Source: Gallionellaceae bacterium (GTDB taxonomy: Bacteria; Pseudomonadota; Gammaproteobacteria; Burkholderiales; Gallionellaceae). Taken from it: 34,821 nt of DNA. The notes beneath the pieces are model-generated. The model was not told the origin of the DNA, ran no database searches, and saw only the letters and a program-made list of their open reading frames with translations. How positions within the stretch are numbered: the first letter of the stretch is position 1; the number at the start of each line of letters is the position of its first letter. The stretch is taken from assembly GCA_009773615.1 (NCBI GenBank), contig WSYA01000018.1:1-34821 (forward strand), read 5' to 3'. The translations under genes and the position numbers were made by a program. Positions 7,849 to 16,859 of this stretch are shown here, piece after piece.

Positions 7849-8964
7849 ATGAATAGAGCGAATTGGAACTTGCTGTTGCTGTCGCTGGTTTTTGTGGCTG
7901 GATGCGGCAAAAAAACAGAGGAGGGCAAAGTTGCGCAGCTGGGCACTCCGGTAACCGTCGCGAAAAGTGAACTGCGCACCGTGGAGTTGCTGGAAGAATC
8001 GGTAGGGACGCTGGAAAGCTTTTCTGACCCGATGATTTCAGCCGAGGTGGCGGGAAAAGTATTGGAGATCCGTGCCGTCGCGGGCAGCGAAATAAAGGTC
8101 GGTCAGATGCTGGCTGTGCTCGATTCGCAGGATGTTTCTTTGTCGCGCCAATCGGCGCAGGCAGAAGTTCGGCGCGTTGAAGCGCTAAGCAATAATCAAA
8201 CAAAAAATCTTGAGCGCTTGAAGCAGTTGCGCGAACAAAATTTCATTTCCCAGTCAGTATTGGATGATGCCGTCGCGCAGGCCTGTGCGCTGCAAAATCA
8301 GGTGGCCTCCGCAAAAGCACAGTTTGCGCTTGCCGAACGCAATGTGGGCAAAACACAGATATTTTCTCCGGTGGCGGGGAGGGTTGAAAAGCAGATTGCG
8401 ATGCGGGGGCAATATGTGAAAGTGGGCGATCCGTTGTTTCATGTCGTTGCATTGAACAAATTGCGCGTGCGCCTGCCATTCCCGGAAAATCTTTCGGGAC
8501 AATTAAGCCGTGGAATGACCGTCCGAATTTCAAGCTCGGCAGATACGCTGAAATTGACCGGCAAGATCGTGGAGATACGGCCCATGGCGGGGTCCGGCAA
8601 CCGTGCGTTTGATGTGTTTGTAACCCTGGATAATCCCGGCACATGGAAGCCTGGTGCAAGCGTGGTCGGGCAAGTCGTGTTGGGCGAACATCTGAATGCG
8701 GTCGTCGTGCCTGAGGGCAGTGTGGTATTCCGTCCGGCGGGCAAAGTGGTTTATGTCGTCAAAGGGGATAAGGTCGAGCAGCGCTTGGTGCAGGTTGGCG
8801 TCGAGCAAAATGGCTTGGTCGAGATTCTCGGCGGTTTGCAGGCGAACGAGGCTGTAGTAGTGGATGGCGCGGGCTTCTTGACCGATCAGGCTGTCATTGT
8901 GGCGAAGCAAAACAATGCTCCGGCGACTATCAACGCCGTTTCTGCGGTCGGGGCGGCCAAATAA
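7849..8964 (+). CDS. RND efflux periplasmic adaptor (membrane fusion) lipoprotein
   Basis: The adaptor joins an inner-membrane RND pump to an outer-membrane channel. The 371 residues start with a lipoprotein signal (LLLLSLVFVAGC, lipidated Cys near residue 18), which is why I take the ATG at 7849 rather than an in-frame TTG at 7750. A biotinyl-lipoyl half-motif (ISAEVAGKVLEIRAVAGSEIKVGQML), a short coiled-coil hairpin (about 85-150), the second lipoyl half (IFSPVAGRVEKQIAMRGQYV) and a beta-barrel/membrane-proximal region follow. The ribosome binding site is weak. The pump gene begins 46 bp downstream, so they form a two-gene operon. No TolC-like channel gene is present here. The substrate cannot be told from sequence. 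Confidence 0.93.
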   Translation: MNRANWNLLLLSLVFVAGCGKKTEEGKVAQLGTPVTVAKSELRTVELLEESVGTLESFSDPMISAEVAGKVLEIRAVAGSEIKVGQMLAVLDSQDVSLSRQSAQAEVRRVEALSNNQTKNLERLKQLREQNFISQSVLDDAVAQACALQNQVASAKAQFALAERNVGKTQIFSPVAGRVEKQIAMRGQYVKVGDPLFHVVALNKLRVRLPFPENLSGQLSRGMTVRISSSADTLKLTGKIVEIRPMAGSGNRAFDVFVTLDNPGTWKPGASVVGQVVLGEHLNAVVVPEGSVVFRPAGKVVYVVKGDKVEQRLVQVGVEQNGLVEILGGLQANEAVVVDGAGFLTDQAVIVAKQNNAPATINAVSAVGAAK

Positions 8965-9010
8965 ACTCTTGCAACGCATTTCTCCAGAAAAAAATCGAGA
9001 GTTCTAGTCT

Positions 9011-12000
9011 ATGAATTTGCCCGAGTTATCAATCAGGCGTCACGTCTTCGCTTTCATGTTGAGCGCGGTGCTCATGCTGGTCGGGGTTATTGCGTATCAA
9101 CGCGTCGGGGTGGATCAGTTTCCCAGAATCGACTTTCCGATTATCTCCATTACTACGACACTGAAGGGCGCCAATCCTGAAAACGTCGACATGAGCGTGA
9201 CTAACGTGATCGAGACTGCGATCAATAGCGTGCCGGGGATCGAGCACGTGCAGTCCAGCTCCTCGCCGGGTGTCTCTGTAGTCGTCATCAAATTCAGTCT
9301 GGAAAAGAACGTAGATGTGGCGTTCAATGAGATTCAAGCCAAGATTAATCAGGCGGTGCGCCGCCTGCCCAAAGATGCTGATGCGCCCGTCGTGTCCAAG
9401 ATGGACTCGGGTGCATCGCCGATCATGTGGCTGGCATTGCAAGGCGATCGCACACAGCAGCAGCTCAACCAATACGCGGCCAACATCATCAAGAAAAAAC
9501 TGGAAACGATAGACGGCGTGGGCGAGGTGCGCCTGGGCGGGCGCCGCGACCGTTCCATCCGCGTCCAGATTGACCCGGTGCGTATGGCCGCATTGAGTCT
9601 CACGCCGCAAGATATTTCCGCCGCGTTCAGTCGCGAACATTTGCAGATGCCCGGAGGATTTCTGGTTGGCGGGACAGGTGAATATCTGCTCAGGTTGGAT
9701 TTGGAATTTCACAAACTCAGCGAGCTGAGCATGATGACCGTCGCTTATCGTGACGGCTCGCCGATCCGACTGAAGGATGTTGCCCAGATAGAGGACGGCC
9801 TCGCTGATTTCCGCCAGCTGGCGCGCTTCAACGGCAAGCCCGCAGTGGGTATCGGTATCGTCAAGATTTCCAATACCAACACCGTGGCCATTGTCGAGGA
9901 AGTGAAACATCGTCTGAACAAGGAGATCATTCCCGCTTTGCCGCCTGGACTGACGCTCTCCGTCGCATCCAACGATGGTTTATTCATTCAGGAAATGATC
10001 AGCTCGCTCAAGGAACATTTGCTCGAAGGCACCTTGCTGGCGGCCGTGGTGGTGTGGTTTTTCCTGCGCAGCGTGCGTTCCACGCTGATTATCGCCATCG
10101 CCATTCCCGTGTCTTTGCTCGGCGCGATCGCGGTGATCTATTTCACCGGATACACCTTCAACTCAATGACGATGCTGGCGCTGCTGCTGCTCATCGGGGT
10201 GGTGGTGGATGACGCTATCGTGGTGCTGGAGAATATCTTCCGCCATCGCGAAGAGATAGATAATGACCCCGTCAGCTCAGCCATCAACGGCAGCAACGAA
10301 GTGGTGTTTGCGGTGATGGCGGCATCGCTGTCGCTGGTCTCGATCTTTGCGCCGGTGATCTTTATGGCGGGCATCATCGGCATGTTCTTCAAATCGTTCG
10401 CGGTGGTGGTGACGATGGGGGTGCTGGTTTCCCTGTTCGTTTCGCTCACTTTGACGCCAATGCTGTGTTCGCGTTTTCTCACGGTAGAGAAAAAACACGG
10501 CAAGTTGTATTACGCGCTGGATGCGATGTTCCACAAATTGGACCGCTTCTACCGCAGTATGTTGAGCTGGTCGCTCGGGCATCGGTGGAAGGTGGTGGTG
10601 CTGACTATCGTTGCGGTATTGTCCAGCGGTTTTTTCTTTGCCAAGGTGGGCAAAACGTTTATGCCGGAAGAAGACCAGGGACGTTTCATGGTGTCCAGCA
10701 AAGTTCCTCTGGGTTCTTCAATAGCATATACCAACGAAAAACTGGCCGAGGTGGAAAAGATACTCGCCAGCCATAAAGAGATCGCGTCCAACTTCAGCGT
10801 AATCGGCCTGGGGCAGGCAGGACAAGTGAATCAGGCCAGTTCGAACGTGCGCATGGTGCCGCGTGACGAGCGCACGCTGTCGCAACAACAGCTGCTGGTT
10901 CAGTTGCGCAAAGAGTTGGCGGAGATTTCCGGCGTGCGTGCATTTCCGGCTCCCGTTTCCATGGGCGGAGGCGGGCGCGGGGAGCCGCTGCAATTTGTGC
11001 TGACCGGGGCGAGTCTCAACGAAGTCGCCCGACTGTCTTCCGAATTGCAGCGCAAACTAAACAAGGAGCTTCCCGGATTGGGGCGCGTGGACTTGGATTT
11101 GCAAATGGATCTGCCGCAGCTGGCAATCAATATAGACCGTGCCAAAGCGGCCGCGCTGGGTTTGTCTGCTGCGGATGTGGCGACCGCGATCAACATGATG
11201 ACGGGTGGTGTGGATATTGCCCAATACAACGACGAGCCCGGTGATGGCGAACGCTACTATGTGCGCATCAAAGCCAAGGAAGGTTCGTTCGCAAAACCGG
11301 ACGATCTGCGGCATATCTTCCTGCGCGTTCGCGATGGCAGCATGGTGCGTTTGGATACGGTCGCCTCGTTTGATCAGGAGATTGGCCCCGCAGTGGTAGG
11401 GCGTTACGATCTGCAATATTCGGCGACTTTTTATGCCACGCCGCTCATGCCCTTGGGCGAGGCAAGCGGCAAAGTGAAAGAGATCGCGGATGCCATGATG
11501 CCGGCCGGGTATCGCGTCAAGCTGATCGGTCAGGCGGAAGAGTTCGGCAAGACGGTCGGTTATATGATCTTCGCATTCACTCTGGCTATCGTGCTGCTGT
11601 ATATGGTGCTGGCGAGCCAGTTCAACTCCTTCGTCCAGCCGTTCATCATCATGATGGCGCAGCCTCTGGCCATCATCGGCGGCGTGGCCGCCTTATGGCT
11701 GTTCGGCCACACGCTCAATATCTATTCGATGGTCGGACTGGTGTTGCTGATCGGCCTCGTGGCCAAGAACTCGATCCTGCTGATTGACCTCACCAACCAG
11801 CGCCGCGCAAGCGGGATGCAAATCGACGCAGCTTTGCTCAACGCCTGCCCGATACGTTTGCGTCCGGTGCTGATGACTTCGGCAACCATCATTCTGGCGC
11901 TGTTTCCCGCCGCGCTCGGTCTGGGGGCGGGCGCTGAAACGAACGGGCCTCTGGCGGTCGCGGTGATCGGCGGCATGATCTCATCCACACTGCTGACGCT

Positions 12001-12085
12001 GGTGGTGGTTCCTGCCGTGTATTCGCTGGTTGAGGGCGGTTTGCAGCGCTGGCAATTGCGGCGCGCCGCCAAAACGGCGGTCTGA
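9011..12085 (+). CDS. RND multidrug-type efflux pump, HAE1 family
   Basis: This 1024-residue inner-membrane transporter has the RND layout of 12 helices in two halves, with large periplasmic loops after TM1 and TM7. TM1 is near residues 10-30 and is followed by the porter sequence GVDQFPRIDFPIISI. In TM4, GVVVDDAIVVLENI carries the two proton-relay aspartates at 400-401, which marks the proton-driven HAE1 drug-efflux branch. The metal-efflux HME branch has a different TM4 motif. GKTFMPEEDQGRF and the TM10-12 segments (LIGLVAKNSILLIDL, ATIILALFPAALGLGAG) complete the second half. It follows its adaptor gene and probably borrows an outer-membrane channel encoded elsewhere. Substrates are unknown. 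Confidence 0.95.
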   Translation: MNLPELSIRRHVFAFMLSAVLMLVGVIAYQRVGVDQFPRIDFPIISITTTLKGANPENVDMSVTNVIETAINSVPGIEHVQSSSSPGVSVVVIKFSLEKNVDVAFNEIQAKINQAVRRLPKDADAPVVSKMDSGASPIMWLALQGDRTQQQLNQYAANIIKKKLETIDGVGEVRLGGRRDRSIRVQIDPVRMAALSLTPQDISAAFSREHLQMPGGFLVGGTGEYLLRLDLEFHKLSELSMMTVAYRDGSPIRLKDVAQIEDGLADFRQLARFNGKPAVGIGIVKISNTNTVAIVEEVKHRLNKEIIPALPPGLTLSVASNDGLFIQEMISSLKEHLLEGTLLAAVVVWFFLRSVRSTLIIAIAIPVSLLGAIAVIYFTGYTFNSMTMLALLLLIGVVVDDAIVVLENIFRHREEIDNDPVSSAINGSNEVVFAVMAASLSLVSIFAPVIFMAGIIGMFFKSFAVVVTMGVLVSLFVSLTLTPMLCSRFLTVEKKHGKLYYALDAMFHKLDRFYRSMLSWSLGHRWKVVVLTIVAVLSSGFFFAKVGKTFMPEEDQGRFMVSSKVPLGSSIAYTNEKLAEVEKILASHKEIASNFSVIGLGQAGQVNQASSNVRMVPRDERTLSQQQLLVQLRKELAEISGVRAFPAPVSMGGGGRGEPLQFVLTGASLNEVARLSSELQRKLNKELPGLGRVDLDLQMDLPQLAINIDRAKAAALGLSAADVATAINMMTGGVDIAQYNDEPGDGERYYVRIKAKEGSFAKPDDLRHIFLRVRDGSMVRLDTVASFDQEIGPAVVGRYDLQYSATFYATPLMPLGEASGKVKEIADAMMPAGYRVKLIGQAEEFGKTVGYMIFAFTLAIVLLYMVLASQFNSFVQPFIIMMAQPLAIIGGVAALWLFGHTLNIYSMVGLVLLIGLVAKNSILLIDLTNQRRASGMQIDAALLNACPIRLRPVLMTSATIILALFPAALGLGAGAETNGPLAVAVIGGMISSTLLTLVVVPAVYSLVEGGLQRWQLRRAAKTAV

Positions 12086-12130
12086 GCCTGCACATTTATT
12101 TCGGGCCGCGTGGCCATGCCGGGAATTGAC

Positions 12131-12142
12131 GGGGAATTCCCC
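12131..12142. repeat. 12-bp perfect palindrome downstream of the RND pump
   Basis: GGGGAATTCCCC is a perfect palindrome in the 149-bp gap between the pump gene and the EF-hand-like gene. It has no T-run and could be an operator or chance. Confidence 0.3.
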
Positions 12143-12234
12143 CTCTAATTGCAGGAACACATTTTTTCTCTGTTGTTATAGTGAAGCCTGACGTTATCAC
12201 TTTAACTCTCTCTCAATTATTTTTGGAGAACATC

Positions 12235-12705
12235 ATGTCCACAGTCAGCGGGGTTTCCAGTATTCGCGAAGCGGCTATGCCGCAGGCCAAGCCTGCAAGC
12301 AAGCCAATATCGCCACAGCAGAAGATAACCAATCTGTTTCAGCAGATCGATACTGCCGGTACAGGGCGCATCACCAAGGCGCAATTCGAGCAGGCCTTTA
12401 CTAAAATAAATCCACCGCCAGCAGTTAAAGCGATGGGTGTCGAGGCCGCTTTCAGCAAGCTCGATCCCAGCGGTACCGGCAGCGTGTCGAAGCAGGATTT
12501 CATTAAAGGTATGGAGTCTCTGATGGCGCAGGCACAGGCCAAAGAGGCTGCCGCCAAAACAGCGGCTGCACCGGCTCCAAACGCTCAGGTGAGTAGCGCT
12601 GCACCGAATCCGCCGAAACCGGTGCCTGCCGCGCCTACCCCGACAGCCATGCCTGCCCCGGCTCCCGGTGGCGCGATTGGAAATACGATCAATATTTCGG
12701 CTTGA
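12235..12705 (+). CDS. EF-hand-like small protein with Pro/Ala-rich C-terminal tail
   Basis: The predicted product has 156 residues, no signal peptide and no membrane segment. Two EF-hand-like loops lie near residues 38-50 (DTAGTGRITKAQF) and 77-89 (DPSGTGSVSKQDF). Both keep the first Asp, the central Gly and the following hydrophobic residue, but lack the usual acidic residues at positions 3, 5 and 12, so calcium binding is doubtful. From about residue 100 the chain is Ala/Pro rich and probably disordered. The ATG at 12235 is chosen for its GGAGA site upstream; the frame is open from 12181. Its role is unknown. It converges on mgtE with about 50 bp between and no clear terminator. Confidence 0.75.
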   Translation: MSTVSGVSSIREAAMPQAKPASKPISPQQKITNLFQQIDTAGTGRITKAQFEQAFTKINPPPAVKAMGVEAAFSKLDPSGTGSVSKQDFIKGMESLMAQAQAKEAAAKTAAAPAPNAQVSSAAPNPPKPVPAAPTPTAMPAPAPGGAIGNTINISA

Positions 12706-12754
12706 GCGATTCCGCACCGAATAGTTGAGTGGCTGCTCGCTATCTTCTCGATGG

Positions 12755-14209
12755 TCAGCGAACCAGAAAAATGGTCGCTAATCCAAGGAAGATGAAGAAG
12801 CCCCCGCTATCAGTAATCGCGGTCAATAACACGCTGGAGCCGATTACCGGATCGCGGCTAATTTTTTGCAGCGTCAGCGGGATCAGCATGCCGACCAATG
12901 CGCCTAGCATCAGGTTGAGCAGCATTGCGCCAGTCATCACCAAGCCAAGCGGGGCGCTTCCGTAGAGCAGGTAGGCAAAGCCGCCTGCGATGCCGCCCCA
13001 CACCAATCCGTTCAACAAGCTGATTGCCAGCTCTTTGGCCAATAGTCGGCGCGCATTGCCCGGATTGATTTGTCCCAGTGCCAAGGAGCGAATGATGGTG
13101 GTGATCGTTTGATTGCCGGAGTTACCGGCGATGCCGGCCACGATGGGCATCAAGGCGGCAAGGGCGACGAATTTTTCAATCGAATTTTCAAACACACCGA
13201 TCACCCTTGACGCAAAGAAGGCGGTGCACAGGTTAAGCGCCAGCCACAGCCAACGGTTCTTTGCCGATTTCCAGACCGAAGCGAAAATATCCTCCCCTTT
13301 GCGCAAACCGACAAGATTCAATACCTCGTTTTCCGACTCTGCGCGGATGAAGTCCATCACCGCACTCACCGATACGCGCCCGAGCAATTTCCCATCTTCA
13401 TCCAGCACCGGGGCGGAAACCAGACCGTAGCGTTCAAACGCCTGTGCGGCTTGTTGCGCTTTGTCGTCGGGATACAGCGTGAGGGAGTCGGTGACCATCA
13501 GCGCGGCAACTTCGACTTCCGGTTCGTTGACCAGTAGTTTATTTAGTGGCAGCGTACCTTTGAACAGATCGTCGCGGTCTACCACGAACAATTGGTCGGT
13601 GTGGTCGGGGAGGTCGTCGAAGCGGCGCAGGAGGCGCGACACCGCTTCTAAAGTCGAATTTTCACGAATGGTCAGCATGTCGAAATCCATCAATGCGCCG
13701 ACGCTATCCTGCGGATAAGACATCGCCGCGCGCAACTGCTCGCGCTCTTCGATGGAGAGCGACTTGAATACCTCGCGCATAACGGATTGCGGCAGATCGG
13801 GGGCTAAGTCGGCTATCTGGTCAGTATCGAGTTGCTCTGCGGCTCCGCGCAGTTCATCGAAGCTCATGGAGGCGATCAGCGATTCGCGCACGGGATCCGA
13901 AACTTCGATCAGGATTTCGCCGTCCCGATCCGCTTTGACCATATTCCACACCAGTAAACGTTGCCCTATCGGCAGCGCCGCCAATATGAAAGCAATATCG
14001 GACGGATGCAATCTGTTGAGCAGGTCTTGCAGTTCGCCCAGATGGCGTTTTTGGAGCAATAGCTCTGCCAGTTCATGGTGTTCCGCGCCGGGAATCGTTC
14101 GCGGATGCGTTTCTGCCTGCAAGGTATGAGCTCCCACCAGACGCTGCACCTGTTGCAGTTGTTCCAGTACGTTCTCTGTGTAATGTGGCTTATTGCGGGT
14201 GTCTGTCAT
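12755..14209 (-). CDS. mgtE: Magnesium channel MgtE
   Basis: MgtE is a homodimeric Mg2+-gated Mg2+ channel of the inner membrane. The cytoplasmic MgtE_N superhelical domain (about 45-165) contains LLNRLHPSDIAFILAALP. Two CBS domains (about 175-305) follow, with DSVGALMDFDMLTI and MVTDSLTLYPDD. The helical pore domain (about 325-484) has VAGIAGNSGNQT, the conserved pore-lining stretch, and ends with AITDSGGFFIFLGLATIF. Length is normal. The ATG at 14209 is preceded by an in-frame GTG at 14212, and an AAGGG upstream could serve either. A second Mg-transporter relative sharing an MgtE_N-like region lies at 32053-33462. Confidence 0.95.
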   Translation of the reverse strand: MTDTRNKPHYTENVLEQLQQVQRLVGAHTLQAETHPRTIPGAEHHELAELLLQKRHLGELQDLLNRLHPSDIAFILAALPIGQRLLVWNMVKADRDGEILIEVSDPVRESLIASMSFDELRGAAEQLDTDQIADLAPDLPQSVMREVFKSLSIEEREQLRAAMSYPQDSVGALMDFDMLTIRENSTLEAVSRLLRRFDDLPDHTDQLFVVDRDDLFKGTLPLNKLLVNEPEVEVAALMVTDSLTLYPDDKAQQAAQAFERYGLVSAPVLDEDGKLLGRVSVSAVMDFIRAESENEVLNLVGLRKGEDIFASVWKSAKNRWLWLALNLCTAFFASRVIGVFENSIEKFVALAALMPIVAGIAGNSGNQTITTIIRSLALGQINPGNARRLLAKELAISLLNGLVWGGIAGGFAYLLYGSAPLGLVMTGAMLLNLMLGALVGMLIPLTLQKISRDPVIGSSVLLTAITDSGGFFIFLGLATIFLVR

Positions 14210-14212
14210 CAC

Positions 14213-14595
14213 GTCAATCCCTTGTTGGAGCGGGTATTGTAAAGAGTTTGGGTGGTTGGCGGGAGGGTAAATGCAGTCGTGCCTACTGCGTTATGCGCGC
14301 TCGGTGAGCGCCGGGTGAAAATGAGAATTAAGCGGGAAATCTCCCGCTTATTGAGTTTTTGAATTTTAAAAACTAGGTTAAATTGCAGCCATTGCTAATT
14401 TTCGTAGAAGAGGCGACTTGATTGGATTGGTCGCATCACAGATCGGAAACGTGGCAGAAGTAAACTGAGAAGGGCATTTATTGAATGCTCTGATAACTGG
14501 ACCAACGGCAGACGATCTGCCTTGTAACCAGAGTCAACCTGGAAACAATGGCGATAGTGTCGAATCAACAGAATCAAAGTTAAAGGAGAAATAAA
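14213..14595. other. Intergenic region with structured flagellin leader
   Basis: This 383-bp gap holds the upstream region of mgtE (minus) and flagellin (plus). It contains an 8-bp stem AAGCGGGA/TCCCGCTT at 14330-14349, a 7-bp stem from 14472 (GGGCATT/GAATGCTC with one wobble), and a 6-bp stem GGCAGA/TCTGCC at 14507-14521. Just before the flagellin ATG lies AAAGGAG, a strong ribosome binding site. I looked for sigma-28 and sigma-54 promoters ahead of flagellin and found none that fits well. Confidence 0.5.
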
Positions 14596-15408
14596 ATGCC
14601 TTCATATATCAATACCAACATTGCGTCCTTAAACGCACAGCGCAACTTAAACGGGTCTCAATCTGCACTGCATACTTCTTTGCAGCGATTGTCTTCCGGT
14701 CTGCGTGTGAACAGCGCCAAAGACGATGCGGCCGGTATGGCGATCGCTTCGCGCATGGAAGGCCAGATTCGCGGCCTGAACCAGGCGGTGCGCAACGCGA
14801 GCGACGGTATCTCACTTGCGCAAACGGCTGAAGGTGCTTTGGGCGCCATTCAAAACAACATGGCGCGCATGCGTGAATTGGCGATACAAGCGGCCAACGC
14901 CACGTCGAATGCCGATATCGCGGCGATCGATGCGGAGTTCACCCAGCTCAATGCTGAAAACGTGCGGGTGGTTCAGGCAACATCATTTAACAACATTCCC
15001 CTGCTTTCCGAGGCGGTTAACCAAACCTTCCAAGTGGGCGCCAACAGCGTTGCGGGTGTGGATGACATCACCATTACCACAGACGCCGCCTTGTTGCCGA
15101 CCTCGACTACGCTGGGTGACTCATCAGTGACAGCCCAAGCGGAAATCGCCAAACTGGATGTGGATATCGCCGCTGTAGCCTCGTTGCGAGCCACGTTCGG
15201 TTCGGTTCAGTCGCGTTTTGAATCGGTCATCTCCAACTTGCAGATCGCCGCTGAAAATCAGACCGCTTCCCGCAGCCGTATCATGGATGCAGACTATGCT
15301 TCGGAAACCGCCGCATTGACCCGGGCACAAATTCTGCAACAAGCAGGTACTGCGATGTTGGCACAGGCAAACCAATCGCCCAACACCGTTTTGACGCTGT
15401 TGCGATAA
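14596..15408 (+). CDS. fliC: Flagellin
   Basis: This 270-residue flagellin is of the short type, with D0/D1 helices and very little D2/D3. The N-terminus [37 protein letters not shown] and the C-terminus with [33 protein letters not shown] motifs are the family's polymerisation helices, ending NTVLTLLR. The Gln-Arg-Leu-Ser-Ser-Gly-Leu-Arg region, which is the TLR5-recognised stretch in related flagellins, is intact. The surface-exposed middle (about 135-190) is Thr/Ala-rich and short. An AAAGGAG site precedes the ATG. No hook, cap (fliD) or chaperone gene is adjacent; flaG lies about 14 kb away on the other strand. Confidence 0.96.
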   Translation: MPSYINTNIASLNAQRNLNGSQSALHTSLQRLSSGLRVNSAKDDAAGMAIASRMEGQIRGLNQAVRNASDGISLAQTAEGALGAIQNNMARMRELAIQAANATSNADIAAIDAEFTQLNAENVRVVQATSFNNIPLLSEAVNQTFQVGANSVAGVDDITITTDAALLPTSTTLGDSSVTAQAEIAKLDVDIAAVASLRATFGSVQSRFESVISNLQIAAENQTASRSRIMDADYASETAALTRAQILQQAGTAMLAQANQSPNTVLTLLR

Positions 15409-15530
15409 GGTGCAGGTTAAAAATTAAAGTGCAATGTCCGACTTGGAAACGAATCGCTTTTAAACTAACATTTCAGGCGGCAGTAATCGTTGCAGTCTTA
15501 GCAATTTACTAAAATTAAAGTGAGGAATTC

Positions 15531-15836
15531 ATGAAAATCAAAAACGCTTTATCTGTTTTATTCATTGCAGCGACTGCTACTGGCGTTTGTTTGCCAGCCT
15601 CCGCAAGTGACAGCTCGGCTAATTCGGGCAGAAGCCCTGAGTTTCAAAGGCGAGTCGACAGAGAACAAGCCGCCGAAGATTTGCGGGATCGAAATAGCCG
15701 AATTCAGGAACAGCAAAATAAAGAAGAGCGCGAGTTGAAAAGATTACGAGCAGAACGGGCAGAACAAAGAAATGCACGGCGCAAGGCTGAAGCTGAAGCT
15801 GAAGCACAGCGCCAGACTGAGGCTCGGGACAGGTAA
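15531..15836 (+). CDS. Small secreted Arg/Glu-rich coiled-coil protein, unknown function
   Basis: The 101-residue product starts with a Sec signal peptide (KNALSVLFIAATATGVCLPASAS, cleavage near residue 26). The rest is almost all charged: Glu, Arg, Gln and Ala with heptad-like spacing from about residue 38 to the end, so a single long helix or coiled coil is likely. I do not recognise a family. GAGG seven bases before the ATG supports the start. It lies 122 bp downstream of flagellin on the same strand, without a visible terminator between, so readthrough is possible, but nothing shows a flagellar role. Confidence 0.7.
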   Translation: MKIKNALSVLFIAATATGVCLPASASDSSANSGRSPEFQRRVDREQAAEDLRDRNSRIQEQQNKEERELKRLRAERAEQRNARRKAEAEAEAQRQTEARDR

Positions 15837-16044
15837 TTCTGGAGAGTAACTTGCAGCGCTCGCTGCGCACCAAACACCAAAACAGTACAAATATGTCACA
15901 GTCTGGCAACGTCGGCCTGTGACAACGTTTTTGCAAGTGCATAAACATTGGTACTCCACTCGCAATACGAATGGATTGTTGATGGTTAATGACCTGTGAA
16001 TGAAAAAGCTGAGAGGTGCTGCTAGATGTACCCCTTTGGTTTGA

Positions 16045-16120
16045 TGGTAGGACGAGCGAGATTCGAACTCGCGACCAACGGATTAAAAGTCCGCTGCTCT
16101 ACCGGCTGAGCTATCGTCCC
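16045..16120 (-). tRNA. tRNA-Lys (anticodon TTT)
   Basis: The minus strand folds as a complete cloverleaf of 76 bases with encoded CCA at 16045-16047. The acceptor stem is GGGACGA/TCGTCCT, the D arm holds AGCTCAGCCGGTAGAGC, the anticodon loop is CTTTTAA within CGGAC..., and the T arm contains the usual GAGTTCGAATCTC. The anticodon TTT reads lysine codons. It stands alone, with a strong promoter upstream. The 224 bases from 15837 to 16044 hold nothing else I can support. Confidence 0.97.
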
Positions 16121-16141
16121 TCATCCCAAAAGGAACCGCGC

Positions 16142-16169
16142 ATTATACGGATTTGACCTTTGCTGTCAA
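16142..16169 (-). promoter_or_regulatory. Consensus sigma-70 promoter of tRNA-Lys with GC-rich discriminator
   Basis: Reading the minus strand, TTGACA (16164-16169) and TATAAT (16142-16147) are both perfect hexamers with a 16-bp spacer. They are followed by GCGCGG, a GC-rich discriminator typical of stable-RNA promoters that ppGpp inhibits. Transcription should start near 16135, about 15 bases before the tRNA. Confidence 0.85.
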
Positions 16170-16184
16170 CGCAACTCGGACGAG

Positions 16185-16859
16185 TTATGTGTTGCGGTAG
16201 CGGGTTGAATCTTTGACTCCTGCAAGTTCAAATCCGGTACGGCGCAAACGACATGAATCGCACACTCCGCAGGCGCGGCCTTGTTCGTCGGCCTGGTAGC
16301 AGGACACGGTGATGCTGAAGTCCACGCCGAGTTTGATGCCCTGTTGGATGATCTCGGCTTTGCTCAGATGCAATAGCGGTGCGTGCAAGGTGAGAGGATG
16401 TCCTTCGACGGCGGCTTGGGTGGCGAGGTTCGCCATGCGTTCATACGAGTCCACATATTCGGGGCGGCAATCCGGGTAGCCGGAATAGTCCACCGCATTT
16501 ACGCCGAAGAAAATATCCTGAGCTTTTAAGACCTCGGCCCATGCGAGTGCGAGCGACAGCATGATGGTGTTGCGCGCGGGGACGTAGGTGAGGGGGATGC
16601 CGCTGCCCATCTTTTCGGGTACGGCGATTTTGGAGTCGGTCAGGGCGGAACCGCCGAAGGCGGTGAGGTCGATGTTGATGACGCGGTGCTCGACCGCTCC
16701 CAGCGCCTGCGCAACGCGATGGGCTGCGGCCAGCTCGGCGTGATGGCGCTGGCCGTAGTCCACGCTCAGTGCGTAGCAGGCGAAGCCCTGTTGGCGTGCC
16801 ATGGCCAACACGGTCGCGGAATCCAAGCCGCCGGAAAGTAATATGACTGAGTTCTTCAT
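16185..16859 (-). CDS. queC: 7-cyano-7-deazaguanine synthase
   Basis: QueC converts 7-carboxy-7-deazaguanine to preQ0 with ATP and ammonia, in the pathway to the queuosine modification of tRNA. The 224 residues carry the PP-loop ATP-binding motif SGGLDSAT (9-16) near the N-terminus, and a C-terminal zinc site made of SCYQ plus [21 protein letters not shown] is the substrate-binding segment. Length is normal. Its start overlaps the 3' end of queE by four bases, giving translational coupling. It is the last gene of the long minus-strand block; no terminator is visible after it. Confidence 0.96.
   Translation of the reverse strand: MKNSVILLSGGLDSATVLAMARQQGFACYALSVDYGQRHHAELAAAHRVAQALGAVEHRVINIDLTAFGGSALTDSKIAVPEKMGSGIPLTYVPARNTIMLSLALAWAEVLKAQDIFFGVNAVDYSGYPDCRPEYVDSYERMANLATQAAVEGHPLTLHAPLLHLSKAEIIQQGIKLGVDFSITVSCYQADEQGRACGVCDSCRLRRTGFELAGVKDSTRYRNT

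Noticed and set aside
9029..9910. 293-codon minus-strand frame opposite the RND pump gene.
   Set aside because: Antisense shadow of a conserved gene in high-GC DNA; no start signal and no recognisable domain.
14240..14280. Possible sigma-54 promoter (GG-N10-GC) ahead of flagellin.
   Set aside because: Only the GG and GC dinucleotides fit; the rest of the -24 and -12 elements do not match.
14330..14349. AAGCGGGA/TCCCGCTT stem upstream of flagellin as an intrinsic terminator.
   Set aside because: No gene ends nearby on the plus strand, and the downstream T-run is offset by six bases; kept only as leader or intergenic structure.
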